Source: Kofleriaceae bacterium (GTDB lineage: Bacteria > Myxococcota_A > Polyangia > Haliangiales > Haliangiaceae). Taken from it: a stretch of DNA of 40,349 nucleotides. This document shows positions 8,310 through 16,683 of the stretch, piece by piece. Each line of letters starts with the position of its first letter. Within the stretch, counting starts at the first letter, position 1. The stretch is from contig JABFXX010000182.1 of assembly GCA_013368795.1 (NCBI GenBank), positions 1 through 40,349 on the forward strand. The letters run 5' to 3'. Made by a program: the position numbers and the translations under genes. A model generated the notes under the pieces. It saw only the letters and a program-made list of their open reading frames with translations, was not told the origin of the DNA and searched no databases.

Positions 8310-10151
8310 TTAGGCGCCTCGACGATCGAGGAATCCTTCGACTCGGTGCGCCGTCGGTTGCGGCAGGTGCGGATCGACGAGCTGCAGCGCGAGCTGGCGG
8401 TAGAGCGGGCTCGTCTCGAGCAGGGCCTCGTGCGTCCCCTGCGCGACGATGCGGCCGCGGTCCATGACGAGAATCCGGTCCGCGTGGCGCACGGTGGAGA
8501 GGCGATGCGCGACCACGAACGTCGTGCGTCCGGCCCACAGCCGCTTGATAGCGTCGACGACCTGGAGCTCGGCGATCGTGTCGAGCGCGGACGTCGGCTC
8601 GTCGAGGATCAGGATCGGCGCATCCTTCAAGAACGCACGCGCGATGCTGAGGCGCTGGCGCTGACCGCCCGAGAGCCTCGTCGCTCCTTCGCCTAGCTCG
8701 GTCTCGTAGCCCTGCGGCAGATGCTTGATGAAGTCGTGCGCGTTGGCGGCCCGTGCCGCGTCCTCGACCTGGAGGTCGGTCGCGTCGAGTCGGCCATAGC
8801 GAATGTTGTCGGCGACCGTACCGGAAGCCACGATCGAGTCCTGGAGGACGAGCGCGATCTTCTGACGGAGACTCCGCAGCTGAAACTGCTCGATGTGCAC
8901 ACCGTCGATCGTGATCCGGCCTTCGGTCGCGTCGTAGAACCGGACGAGGAGGCTCGCCAGCGTCGTCTTGCCGGCGCCCGACGGTCCGACGAGCGCGATC
9001 ATCTCGCCGGGGCGAGCGGAGAAGCTGACCTCGTCGAGGACGCGGTGACCATCGCCGTACGAGAACGACACGCCGTCGAACCGAACCTCGCCGCGCATCG
9101 CATCGGCAGCCAGCGCGCCTTCCGCGCCGTGAGTCTCGGCGACGATGTCGAATGCTGCGCGCACGCGGCGCGCACTCGCGAGCGCCTGTTGCATCGTGCC
9201 CGTCGTGTTGGCGATCGCCGACAGCGGACCGTAGACGTAGCCGAGGTACGCGAGCACGAGCAGCAGCGTGCCGAGCGAGATGCCGCCGGTGAGCACCGCG
9301 CGGCCACCGAGCAACAGGACGAGCGTCGAGCCCGCGATCGTCAGCGCCGCGGTTCCGATCGAGAACACCGTGCCCTGATGCCCGACGCCGATCCAGGCTC
9401 GCGCGTTGTCGCCGGCCAGATCGGAGAAGCGCTCCTGCTCGTGCGCCTCGCGGGCGTGACTCTTGATGAGCCGGATCGCGGTCATCGCCTCGAACAGCCG
9501 CGTGCTCAGCCGTGAATCTGTCGAGCGGGCGTGATCGGCGTGCGGCCTCATCCGGCGCGTGTAGTAGCGAAGCCAGATGTACATCGGCGGCACGACCGCG
9601 AGCGAGACGAACGCGAGCGTCACGTCGATCGTGACGAGCACGGCGAACATGAACGCGAGCGTCAGGAACGAGAACACGACGGGAAATACGCCGCGCATCA
9701 CGATCTGGTCGACGCAGCGCGTGTCGGCCTCGAGCCGCTGCACGGCATCGCCGGCGGGCATCGCACCGTGATGGCGCAGCGACCACGCCTGCATGTGCGC
9801 GAACAGTTGCTCGCGAACGTCGCGGATCATGCCCTGGCCGACGCGAACGCCGAGCCGGCCATGCCACATCACGACGAGCTCGTGGAGCAGCTGCAGGCCG
9901 AAGCCCGCGAGCCCGAGCGCGACGAGCAGATCACCGCGTTCGGTCGAGAGCCCGAGCGCGCCGAACCCGCGCGCCACCCAGCCCGCGAGAGGCGTCGTGC
10001 CGAGCGCGTGATCGACGACCAGGGCCATCGCGAAGGGCGCCGCGATGCGCAGCACGATCTCCGCGGTGGACAGCGCCGCGAGTGCGGCCAGGAGGCGACG
10101 GTATGGGCGCATGAAGGACCACGCCCAGTGCAGTTCCCCAGGTGCTGACAT
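8310..10151 (-). CDS. ABC exporter half-transporter (canonical motifs)
   Basis: This 613-residue half-transporter has the same layout as the one downstream, and the two are very similar along their whole length, so they look like a tandem duplication. Its nucleotide-binding domain has Walker A GPSGAGKTT, the canonical signature LSGGQ at residues 493-497, Walker B LILDEPTSALD with catalytic Glu, and the H-loop VVAHRLSTV. The chosen start is the ATG at 10151, where the protein opens MSAPGELHWAWSF, aligning with the start of its paralog and preceded by a GAGG about 10 nt upstream. A longer reading up to 10283 runs antisense to the phosphatase gene and is rejected. The substrate is unknown. The sugar cluster 3 kb away lacks its own exporter, so a link is possible but unproven. 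Confidence 0.94.
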   Translation of the reverse strand: MSAPGELHWAWSFMRPYRRLLAALAALSTAEIVLRIAAPFAMALVVDHALGTTPLAGWVARGFGALGLSTERGDLLVALGLAGFGLQLLHELVVMWHGRLGVRVGQGMIRDVREQLFAHMQAWSLRHHGAMPAGDAVQRLEADTRCVDQIVMRGVFPVVFSFLTLAFMFAVLVTIDVTLAFVSLAVVPPMYIWLRYYTRRMRPHADHARSTDSRLSTRLFEAMTAIRLIKSHAREAHEQERFSDLAGDNARAWIGVGHQGTVFSIGTAALTIAGSTLVLLLGGRAVLTGGISLGTLLLVLAYLGYVYGPLSAIANTTGTMQQALASARRVRAAFDIVAETHGAEGALAADAMRGEVRFDGVSFSYGDGHRVLDEVSFSARPGEMIALVGPSGAGKTTLASLLVRFYDATEGRITIDGVHIEQFQLRSLRQKIALVLQDSIVASGTVADNIRYGRLDATDLQVEDAARAANAHDFIKHLPQGYETELGEGATRLSGGQRQRLSIARAFLKDAPILILDEPTSALDTIAELQVVDAIKRLWAGRTTFVVAHRLSTVRHADRILVMDRGRIVAQGTHEALLETSPLYRQLALQLVDPHLPQPTAHRVEGFLDRRGA

Positions 10152-10257
10152 CTGATACTTGGCCTCATCGCTAGCACCCGAGGTAAGTAGATGCGGCTCC
10201 AATCGAGCTCCGACGATCGCCGATGCAAGAGGTGCGGGCCGTGCATGACGCCTCGGC
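10152..10257. promoter_or_regulatory. Divergent intergenic region between ABC exporter and phosphatase genes
   Basis: This 106-bp region separates the minus-strand ABC operon (start 10151) from the plus-strand phosphatase operon (start 10258) and must hold both promoters. I see no strong -10/-35 pair. A ribosome-binding GAGG precedes the ABC start. The 9-mer AGGTAAGTA at 10181-10189 recurs in the divergent region at 13477-13485, which may be chance. Confidence 0.35.
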
Positions 10258-10755
10258 ATGATCGATCTCGACTGGATCACCACGGACCTCGCGGTCGGCG
10301 GCAGCTTCCCGAATGCGGCTGTGGAGGTGCTCGCGCGCGATCACACGGTCGCCGCGGTGATCGACGTCCGGCTCGAGGCGCACGACGACGAGCAAATTTT
10401 GCGCGCCCACGGGCTTTCGCTGCTGCACTTGCCGACAGCCGACCATTGCGCGGTCGCTCCCGGCATGCTCGAGGACGGCGTCGCGTTTGCAGCGCGGCAC
10501 CACGAGGTCGGAGGGCGCGTGCTGATTCATTGCGAACACGGCATCGGTCGTTCGGCGCTCGTCGCGTTGTGCGTGCTCGTCGACCGAGGCCACGAGCCAC
10601 TCGCGGCACTCGCGCTGGCAAAGGATCGGCGCGCGCAGGTCTCGCCGAGCCCGGCGCAGTACGAGGCGTGGGTGGGGTGGCTGCTGGCGCGTGGTGCCGC
10701 GCCTCCGACATTTGCGGAGTTCGCGGCGATCGCCTACCGCCACCTCAAAGGCTGA
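10258..10755 (+). CDS. Dual-specificity / protein tyrosine phosphatase-like protein
   Basis: This 165-residue cytoplasmic protein carries the Cys-based phosphatase loop HCEHGIGRSA, with nucleophile Cys92 and phosphate-binding Arg98 in the HCx5RS pattern. A candidate general-acid Asp is at residue 62 (LPTADHC). Size and order match small DSP/PTP-fold phosphatases acting on phosphoproteins, phosphosugars or phosphoinositides. The stop TGA (10753-10755) overlaps the ATG of the next gene (TGATG), so the two are translationally coupled. The partner has a kinase-like domain, which suggests a paired phosphorylation/dephosphorylation step. The substrate is unknown. Confidence 0.85.
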   Translation: MIDLDWITTDLAVGGSFPNAAVEVLARDHTVAAVIDVRLEAHDDEQILRAHGLSLLHLPTADHCAVAPGMLEDGVAFAARHHEVGGRVLIHCEHGIGRSALVALCVLVDRGHEPLAALALAKDRRAQVSPSPAQYEAWVGWLLARGAAPPTFAEFAAIAYRHLKG

Positions 10756-12452
10756 TGCTGGTCTTCGGCGATCATGTGCGGCGTCGCGATCCTCGCGACG
10801 TGATCGAGGACCTCGACGCTCGGTTGGTCGCGATCGCGCGCATGCCTCGAGGTCTCGCACGGCACGCCGCACTCGTCGGCGCGTTCATCGAGGCGAGCGA
10901 GCTCGCGCAAGGGCTCGCGGACGCGGAGCGCGCGTTGCGAGGCGTCGATGCGCGCAGCCCGATGACCGACGCAGCGATGCACGTGCTCGTGTCGCTCGCG
11001 CAGGCGATCGACGCGTCGTGGACGGGGAGGATCACGCAGCTCGGGAGCTGGTGGCTCCGCGTGCTCCGCGCCGTCGCGCTGCCGGATCGCATCAAGATGA
11101 AGCGGGCGGAAGGCTACGCATTCTATGCGGTCTATCCGGAGGCCTACATCGCGGCGGCCCGGCGTGCAGGCATCGTCGATCGGCGCGTCATCGGCATCCG
11201 CAGCATCGGCACCGGCCTCGCCGCGCTCGTCGCAGCCGCATCCGGTGCGCCCTTGCCAGCGACGCTCAGGCCCTACGGGAATCCGTTTGCTCGCGAGGTC
11301 TCGGCGAGCCCGGAGCTCGTCGCGGAGTGGTCGAAAGATCGTCACGCCCGGATCGCGATCGCCGACGAGGGACCGGGCCTGTCGGGGAGCTCGTTCGGAG
11401 CGGTCGCGGATCTCCTCGAGCGCAACGGCGTCGACAGGACGCGCATCGAGATGTTCCCGAGTCACCGCGGCGAGCCTGGTCCTGCGGCGAGCGCTCACCA
11501 CCGCGCACGGTGGGCGAAGATCGCGCGGCATGTCGTCGACGCCGACGAGCTGCTCGTCACCACGCAGCGGCTCGCCGGCTGGGTTGCCGGGCTCGTCGGT
11601 CCGCCGGTCGCGCCGCTCGAGGACATCTCGGGAGGTCACTGGCGCGCGCGCCACTACGGACGCGAGCATGCGTGGCCTCCGTCGATCGTTCACCAGGAGC
11701 GCCGCAAGTTCCTCGTCCACACGCGCGACGGTACGTGGCTCGCGAAGTTCGTCGGGCTCGGCCGAACGGGCGAGCACGCACTCGTGCGCGCGCGGCTCCT
11801 GCACGCAGCGGGGTTCACGTCCGAGGTCGCGGGGCTGTGCCACGGATTTCTCGTCGAACGCTGGCTCGACGATGCGAGGCCGCTCGACGCGAGGGCGATC
11901 GATCGCACATACCTCATCGAGCGCGCCGGCGCATACCTCGGCATGCGCGCGCGCTGGGTCTCATCCGTCGGAGCCACGAGCAGCACGCTGATCGAGATGG
12001 TGCGGCGGAACGTGTCCATCGCGGTCGATACGTCGACCGCTGTCCGGATCGCGGGTCGGCTCGTTCCGCGGCCCGCAGTGGCTGTCGAGATCGACGGCAA
12101 GCTCCAGGCGTGGGAATGGCTGGTACGCGGCGACGGCACGCTCGTGAAGGCCGACGCGTACGACCACCACGCCGCCCATGACCTGATCGGGTGTCAGGAC
12201 ATCGCCTGGGACCTCGTCGGCGCGGCCATCGAGCTCGGTCTCGATCCGAACGAGCAGGAGCGGCTCGCCAGGCGCGTCGAGGAGGAGGCAGGCCGCTCGC
12301 TCGATCGCGAGCTCGTCGCGTTCATGCGGCCGTGTTACCTCGCGTTCCAGCTCGGCCGGGCCACACTTGGCGCGCAGAGCTGCGCAGGAGCAGAAGCGCT
12401 GCGCCTGCAGGGTGCGGCGGCGCGTTACGCGAGGCTGCTCATCGCTACTTGA
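10755..12452 (+). CDS. Two-domain protein: phosphoribosyltransferase-like plus kinase-like
   Basis: The protein is 565 residues from the ATG overlapping the phosphatase stop. Residues about 110-260 look like a PRTase fold: a hydrophobic GIRSIGTGLAALVAAA strand-helix, then a loop IAIADEGPGLSGSSFG at about 200-215 that recalls the PRPP-binding loop. Residues about 300-560 look like an aminoglycoside-phosphotransferase-type kinase: WLAKFVGLG with Lys331 in a candidate beta-3 lysine position, FLVERWL as a hinge, and DLIGCQDIAWDLVGAA with Asp482 resembling the Mg-binding motif. The usual HxDxxxxN loop is not clear. I recognise folds, not a named family. The 3' end overlaps the opposed decarboxylase gene by 8 bp. 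Confidence 0.7.
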   Translation: MLVFGDHVRRRDPRDVIEDLDARLVAIARMPRGLARHAALVGAFIEASELAQGLADAERALRGVDARSPMTDAAMHVLVSLAQAIDASWTGRITQLGSWWLRVLRAVALPDRIKMKRAEGYAFYAVYPEAYIAAARRAGIVDRRVIGIRSIGTGLAALVAAASGAPLPATLRPYGNPFAREVSASPELVAEWSKDRHARIAIADEGPGLSGSSFGAVADLLERNGVDRTRIEMFPSHRGEPGPAASAHHRARWAKIARHVVDADELLVTTQRLAGWVAGLVGPPVAPLEDISGGHWRARHYGREHAWPPSIVHQERRKFLVHTRDGTWLAKFVGLGRTGEHALVRARLLHAAGFTSEVAGLCHGFLVERWLDDARPLDARAIDRTYLIERAGAYLGMRARWVSSVGATSSTLIEMVRRNVSIAVDTSTAVRIAGRLVPRPAVAVEIDGKLQAWEWLVRGDGTLVKADAYDHHAAHDLIGCQDIAWDLVGAAIELGLDPNEQERLARRVEEEAGRSLDRELVAFMRPCYLAFQLGRATLGAQSCAGAEALRLQGAAARYARLLIAT

Positions 12453-13443
12453 TGCTCGCGACCTGCGAGCGCCGCGTCTTGCGGTGGCCGTTGCCGCGGA
12501 AAGCCGGCATGCGGGAACGATAGTAGTCGATCGTGTGATCGAGCCCGTCCCGAAGCATCACGCGCGGCTCCCAGCCGAGGACGCGCTTGGCCTTCGAGAT
12601 ATCCGGACGCCGTCGCGTCGGGTCGTCGCTGGGCAGCGGTTTGTACTCGAGAGGCGAGGACGAGCCGACGAGGTCGAGGATCACCGAGGCGATCTCCCGC
12701 ACGGACATCTCGATCGGATTGCCGAGATTGGTGGGCCCCGGATCGTGGTCGCACGCCATCATCGCGATGAGACCGTCGATGAGATCGCTCTGGTAGCACA
12801 GCGACCTCGTCTGACTCCCGTCCCCGTAGACTGTCAGCGGCTCTTCGCGCAGGGCCTGGTTGATGAAGTTCGAGATCACGCGGCCGTCTGCCTCGTTCAT
12901 GCGCGGGCCGTACGTGTTGAAGATACGGACGATCCGCGCGTCGACGCGGTGTTGTGCTGCGTAGGCCGCGGCAAGTGCCTCGCCGCAGCGCTTGCCCTCG
13001 TCGTAGCAGGCGCGCTTGCCGATCGGGTTGACGTGTCCCCAGTAGTCCTCGCGTTGCGGATGCACCTCGGGCTCGCCGTAGATCTCGCTCGTCGACGTGA
13101 TGACGAGGCGCGCCCCTGTCTGTTGCGCGAGCTCGAGCATGTGCATCGTGCCCACGACGGACGTTTTGAGCGTGCGCACGGGATTGTGCTGGTAGTAGAC
13201 AGGCGAGGCGGGACAGGCCAGGTGATAGATCTCGTCGACTTCGGCGTAGTAGCGGTCGACGACGTCGTGCCTGACAAGCTCGAAGTACGCAGCGTACGCA
13301 CCCTCGCGCAGGTGACCGACGTTCTCGAATCGACCTGTGTAGAAGTTGTCGAGGCAGATGACGTGATGTCCCTGTTCGAGCAGGCGCTCGCACAGATGTG
13401 ATCCGAGAAACCCGGCGCCGCCAGTCACGAGGATCCGTCTCAT
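12445..13443 (-). CDS. UDP-glucuronate decarboxylase (UXS-like) SDR
   Basis: This 332-residue extended short-chain dehydrogenase/reductase is the usual length for UDP-xylose synthases, which convert UDP-glucuronate to UDP-xylose with NAD. The Rossmann motif GGAGFLGSH is at the N-terminus. LACPASPVYYQ is a hallmark of the UXS group, the TSTSEIYGEPEVHPQ stretch carries the catalytic Thr/Ser, and the Y-x3-K pair is in ACYDEGKRCGE. The C-terminal part (FGDGSQTRS-like YGDGSQTRSLCYQSDLI) is also typical. The start is ATG 13443, divergent from the main sugar operon. UDP-xylose could be one donor for the glycosyltransferases of the locus. Dehydrogenase supplying UDP-glucuronate is not in the window. 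Confidence 0.88.
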   Translation of the reverse strand: MRRILVTGGAGFLGSHLCERLLEQGHHVICLDNFYTGRFENVGHLREGAYAAYFELVRHDVVDRYYAEVDEIYHLACPASPVYYQHNPVRTLKTSVVGTMHMLELAQQTGARLVITSTSEIYGEPEVHPQREDYWGHVNPIGKRACYDEGKRCGEALAAAYAAQHRVDARIVRIFNTYGPRMNEADGRVISNFINQALREEPLTVYGDGSQTRSLCYQSDLIDGLIAMMACDHDPGPTNLGNPIEMSVREIASVILDLVGSSSPLEYKPLPSDDPTRRRPDISKAKRVLGWEPRVMLRDGLDHTIDYYRSRMPAFRGNGHRKTRRSQVASIK

Positions 13444-13545
13444 GATTCGATCGTGTGCAGGGACTGATCCGGCAAAAGGTAAGTACCTCGACGGATCCTG
13501 TCAGAACGCACGGAACGGATCGGTTCATGCACTTGGCGCGTTCTC
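13444..13545. promoter_or_regulatory. Divergent promoter region of the sugar locus
   Basis: This 102-bp gap lies between the decarboxylase gene (minus) and the nine-gene sugar operon (plus), so it should contain the main promoter of the locus. It is less GC-rich in the middle and includes the near-palindrome GGTAAGTACC (13478-13487, arms GGTA/TACC). GGATCC-like GATCC/GGATC halves flank it. No convincing -10/-35 pair or ribosome-binding site before 13546 is evident. Confidence 0.4.
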
Positions 13546-14658
13546 ATGATTCGACGCGTCTTGATCACGGGCGGTGCGGGCTTCATCGGTTCGCACCTTG
13601 CCGACGAACTGCTCGCACGCGGACTCTCGGTACGCGCGCTCGACTCGCTCCATCCGCAGGTTCACGGAGAGCGCACGCGTCCCGCGTACCTCGCACGCGA
13701 GGTCGAGCTCGTCGTCGGCGACGTCCGAGATCCCGTCGCGGTGAGGCGCGCGCTCGAAGGCGTCGACGCCGTCTATCACTTCGCTGCGCGCGTCGGCGTC
13801 GGGCAGAGCATGTACGAAGTCACCGAGTACACGAGCGTCAACAACGTCGGTACGGCGGTGTTGCTCGAGGCGCTGATCGAACGGCCGGTGCAGCGACTCG
13901 TCGTCGCGTCGAGCATGAGCCTCTACGGAGAAGGTCTGTACCGCGGCGCGGACGAACAAGTCCACACGAACGTCGTGCGCACCTCGACGCAGCTTTTGCG
14001 AGGAGAGTGGGAGCCGCACGCTCCGGATGGATCCGCGCTCGTTCCGGTACCGACACCGGAGTCGAAGTCGCCGACGCTCGCGTCGATCTACGCACTGTCG
14101 AAATACGACCAGGAACGTATGTGCATGATGATGGGCGCGGCTTACAAAATTCCGACCGTCGCGCTGCGCTTCTTCAACGTCTACGGTCCGCGTCAGGCGC
14201 TGTCGAATCCGTACACGGGCGTTCTCGCGATCTTCGCGGCGCGCTTCCTCAACAACAAACCACCACTCGTCTTCGAGGACGGCCTGCAGCGCCGCGACTT
14301 CGTTCACGTGAAGGACGTGGTCGCGGCGTGCCGGCTCGCGCTCGAGGTCGAAGAAGCGGCGGGCGACGTGATCAACATCGGCAGCGGTCAGGCATTCACG
14401 GTCGTCGAGGTCGCCAATCGCATGGCGCGCGTGCTCGGCAAATCGATCGCGCCCGAGATCACGGGCAGCTATCGCGTCGGCGACATCCGTCACTGCACGG
14501 CCGACATCGGCCGCGCGCGCCGCGTCCTGGGCTATCGCCCGAGCGTCGACTTCGACGCCGGCCTCGGCGAGCTCGCCGAGTGGTTGACGAGTCAGCAGGC
14601 GACCGATCGCGTCGAGACGATGCGCGCCGAGCTGGCGAGCAGGGGGCTGTCGCTATGA
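13546..14658 (+). CDS. NAD-dependent nucleotide-sugar epimerase, dTDP-rhamnose 4-epimerase-like
   Basis: This 370-residue extended SDR begins MIRRVLITGGAGFIGSHLAD with the NAD-binding GGAGFIG. The catalytic pair is in SIYALSKYDQE (Y-x3-K). The stretch LRFFNVYGPRQALSNPYTG followed by VFEDGLQRRDFVHVKD is characteristic of a group annotated as dTDP-L-rhamnose 4-epimerases. In relatives, as I recall them, the insert between the strand with SSMSLYGEG and the active Tyr carries a CPxCG-like pair (WEPRCP.CG); here it reads WEPHAPDGSA with no Cys, so that small metal-binding loop seems lost. It heads the nine-gene operon; its stop overlaps the next ATG (ATGA). The exact sugar substrate is not determinable. 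Confidence 0.85.
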   Translation: MIRRVLITGGAGFIGSHLADELLARGLSVRALDSLHPQVHGERTRPAYLAREVELVVGDVRDPVAVRRALEGVDAVYHFAARVGVGQSMYEVTEYTSVNNVGTAVLLEALIERPVQRLVVASSMSLYGEGLYRGADEQVHTNVVRTSTQLLRGEWEPHAPDGSALVPVPTPESKSPTLASIYALSKYDQERMCMMMGAAYKIPTVALRFFNVYGPRQALSNPYTGVLAIFAARFLNNKPPLVFEDGLQRRDFVHVKDVVAACRLALEVEEAAGDVINIGSGQAFTVVEVANRMARVLGKSIAPEITGSYRVGDIRHCTADIGRARRVLGYRPSVDFDAGLGELAEWLTSQQATDRVETMRAELASRGLSL

Positions 14659-15707
14659 GCCCGCCGGTCGTCCTCGTCGTCGGTGGCGCCGGCTTCATCG
14701 GCTGCAACCTCGCCGCTCACCTCGCACGCATGAAACATCGGATCCGGATCTTCGACGATCTGTCGAGACCGGGTGTCGATCGCAACCTCGCATGGCTGCA
14801 GCGCACGTTCGGCGATCGGATCGAGGCGCGGATCGGTGACATCCGCGATCGGCCGCGGCTCCGCGAGGCGGTCGACGGCGCCGACGTCGTGTTCCACTTC
14901 GCCGCGCAGACCGCGGTGACCACGAGCATGGTCGAGCCGCGCCACGACTTCGACGTCAACGCGCGCGGCACGATCGAGGTGCTCGAAGCGGTGCGCCACG
15001 GCGGAGCGCGCACGCCGCTGATCTTCACCTCGACGAACAAGGTCTACGGCTGCCTGCCCGACTTGCCGCTCCGCGAGGACCAGTCGCGCTGGGTGCCGAT
15101 CGACACGAAGCTCGCGTACAACGGCATCGACGAGACGAGGCCGCTGCAGTTCCGCACGCCCTACGGCTGCTCGAAGGGCTGCGCCGACCAGTACGTCCTC
15201 GACTACGCGCACAGCTTCGGGATCCCGGCCGCCGTGTTCCGCATGAGCTGCATCTACGGGCCGCACCAGTTCGGCACCGAGGATCAGGGCTGGGTCGCGC
15301 ACTTCCTGATCCGCGCGATCGAGGGCAAGCCGATCACGATCTACGGCGACGGCAAGCAGGTCCGAGACGTGCTGTTCGTCGACGATCTCGTCGACGCGTT
15401 CGTGCGCGCGTGGTCGCGCATCGGCGCGATCTCCGGCCGCGCGTTCAACATCGGCGGCGGCCCGGAGAACACGATCAGCCTGCGCGAGCTCGTGGCGATG
15501 ATCGAGACGCTGCGCGGTATGCCGCCGACGGTCCGGTTCGAAGGTTGGCGCGAGGGCGATCAGAAGTTCTACATCTCGAACACGACCGCGTTCGCGCAGG
15601 CGACGGGCTGGCGGCCGCGCGTCGGTCCACGTGCCGGTGTCGAGGCGCTGCACGGCTGGCTGACCGATCAACGCGCGCCCGCACTGGAAGGAGCCCGCCA
15701 TGCGTGA
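14655..15707 (+). CDS. CDP-paratose 2-epimerase-like SDR
   Basis: This 350-residue protein starts at the ATG of an ATGA overlap with the previous stop. It has GGAGFIG for NAD binding, FTSTNKVYG, and the Y-x3-K pair in TPYGCSKGCADQYV. The run FRMSCIYGPHQFGTEDQGW is the strongest signature of the CDP-paratose 2-epimerase (tyvelose epimerase) group. No CDP-glucose pathway enzymes are present here, so the natural substrate may differ, for instance another hexose with C2 inversion. It sits second in the coupled operon, before the dehydrogenase gene, with an 8-bp overlap. Confidence 0.87.
   Translation: MSPPVVLVVGGAGFIGCNLAAHLARMKHRIRIFDDLSRPGVDRNLAWLQRTFGDRIEARIGDIRDRPRLREAVDGADVVFHFAAQTAVTTSMVEPRHDFDVNARGTIEVLEAVRHGGARTPLIFTSTNKVYGCLPDLPLREDQSRWVPIDTKLAYNGIDETRPLQFRTPYGCSKGCADQYVLDYAHSFGIPAAVFRMSCIYGPHQFGTEDQGWVAHFLIRAIEGKPITIYGDGKQVRDVLFVDDLVDAFVRAWSRIGAISGRAFNIGGGPENTISLRELVAMIETLRGMPPTVRFEGWREGDQKFYISNTTAFAQATGWRPRVGPRAGVEALHGWLTDQRAPALEGARHA
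15686..15693 (+). promoter_or_regulatory. Ribosome binding site for the MDR dehydrogenase gene
   Basis: GGAAGGAG lies inside the end of the epimerase gene, 6 nt before the ATG at 15700. It fixes the start of the dehydrogenase within the overlap and shows that this operon uses Shine-Dalgarno initiation. Confidence 0.75.
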
Positions 15708-16683
15708 AGTCGCGATCCCGCGCCGGATGCGTGCCGCCGTCCTGACCGCGCCGCGCGTCTGCGAGATCCGCACCGTCGAGACGCCCGCACCGGAGCGCGA
15801 TCAGGTGCTGATCCGCGTCGAGGGCTGCGGCGTCTGCGGCTCGAACCTGCCGCGCTGGGAAGGCCGGCCGTGGTTCAAGTATCCGACGGAGCCCGGCAGC
15901 CCTGGCCACGAGGGCTGGGGGCGCGTCGTCGCCGTCGGCTACGGCGTCACCGGCGTCGACGTCGGCCAGCGCGTCGCGTTCCTCTCGGACCACGCGTTCG
16001 CCGAGTACGACGTCGCGTCTGCGAGCTCGCTCGTCTCGCTGCCGTCACGCCTCGACGGCGCCGCGGTGCCCGGCGAGCCGCTGGGCTGCATCATGAACAT
16101 CTGGCGGCGCGCGATGATCACGCCGGGTCACACCGTCGCGATCATCGGGCTCGGCTTCCTCGGCGCGATGCTGACCCAGCTCGCGTCGCGGTCGGGCGCG
16201 CGCGTCATCGCGATCTCGCAGCGCGCGTTCTCGCGCGACCTCGCACGGTCGATGGGGGCGCGCGAGCAGATCGATCTCAACATGACCGACGAGGAGATCG
16301 TGAAGCGCGTCGACCTGGCGACCGATGGCGCCGGGTGCGATGTCGTGATCGAAGTCGTCGGTCTCCAGCGTCCTCTCGATCTCGCCGCGAGGCTGTGCAG
16401 AGTTCGCGGTCGGCTCGTGATTGCCGGGTTCCATCAAGACGGACCACGCCACGTAGATCTCTTCCTTTGGAATTGGCGCGGCCTCGACGTGATCAACGCC
16501 CACGAGCGCGAGCAGGCCGCCTACGTCTCCGGCATGGCGGCAGCGATCGATGCACTGGTCAGCGGGCGTATCGAACCCGATCCTCTCTACACGCATCGCG
16601 TCCCGCTCGACCTCGCCTCCGAGGCGTTCGACGCGCTCGGCACGCGACCCGATGGGTTCGTGAAGGCGCTGGTGCACCCGTGA
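15700..16683 (+). CDS. MDR-family (zinc-type) alcohol/polyol dehydrogenase-like protein
   Basis: This 327-residue medium-chain dehydrogenase has the catalytic-zinc region GCGVCGSNLPRWEG and GHEGWGRV, a likely third ligand near GEPLGCIMN, and a Rossmann motif GLGFLGA at about residue 150. The four-Cys structural zinc lobe of classical alcohol dehydrogenases is absent, as in some sugar-related members. It overlaps the upstream epimerase by 8 bp and shares TGATG with the next gene, a Gfo/Idh/MocA oxidoreductase; such pairs often oxidise and re-reduce a sugar or cyclitol. The substrate is inferred only as a sugar, polyol or inositol-like compound. Confidence 0.87.
   Translation: MREVAIPRRMRAAVLTAPRVCEIRTVETPAPERDQVLIRVEGCGVCGSNLPRWEGRPWFKYPTEPGSPGHEGWGRVVAVGYGVTGVDVGQRVAFLSDHAFAEYDVASASSLVSLPSRLDGAAVPGEPLGCIMNIWRRAMITPGHTVAIIGLGFLGAMLTQLASRSGARVIAISQRAFSRDLARSMGAREQIDLNMTDEEIVKRVDLATDGAGCDVVIEVVGLQRPLDLAARLCRVRGRLVIAGFHQDGPRHVDLFLWNWRGLDVINAHEREQAAYVSGMAAAIDALVSGRIEPDPLYTHRVPLDLASEAFDALGTRPDGFVKALVHP

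Noticed and set aside
10181..13485. The 9-mer AGGTAAGTA present in two divergent intergenic regions (10181-10189 and 13477-13485) as a shared operator
   Set aside because: A 9-base match between two regions of about 100 bp can easily arise by chance and no dyad symmetry is shared by both copies.
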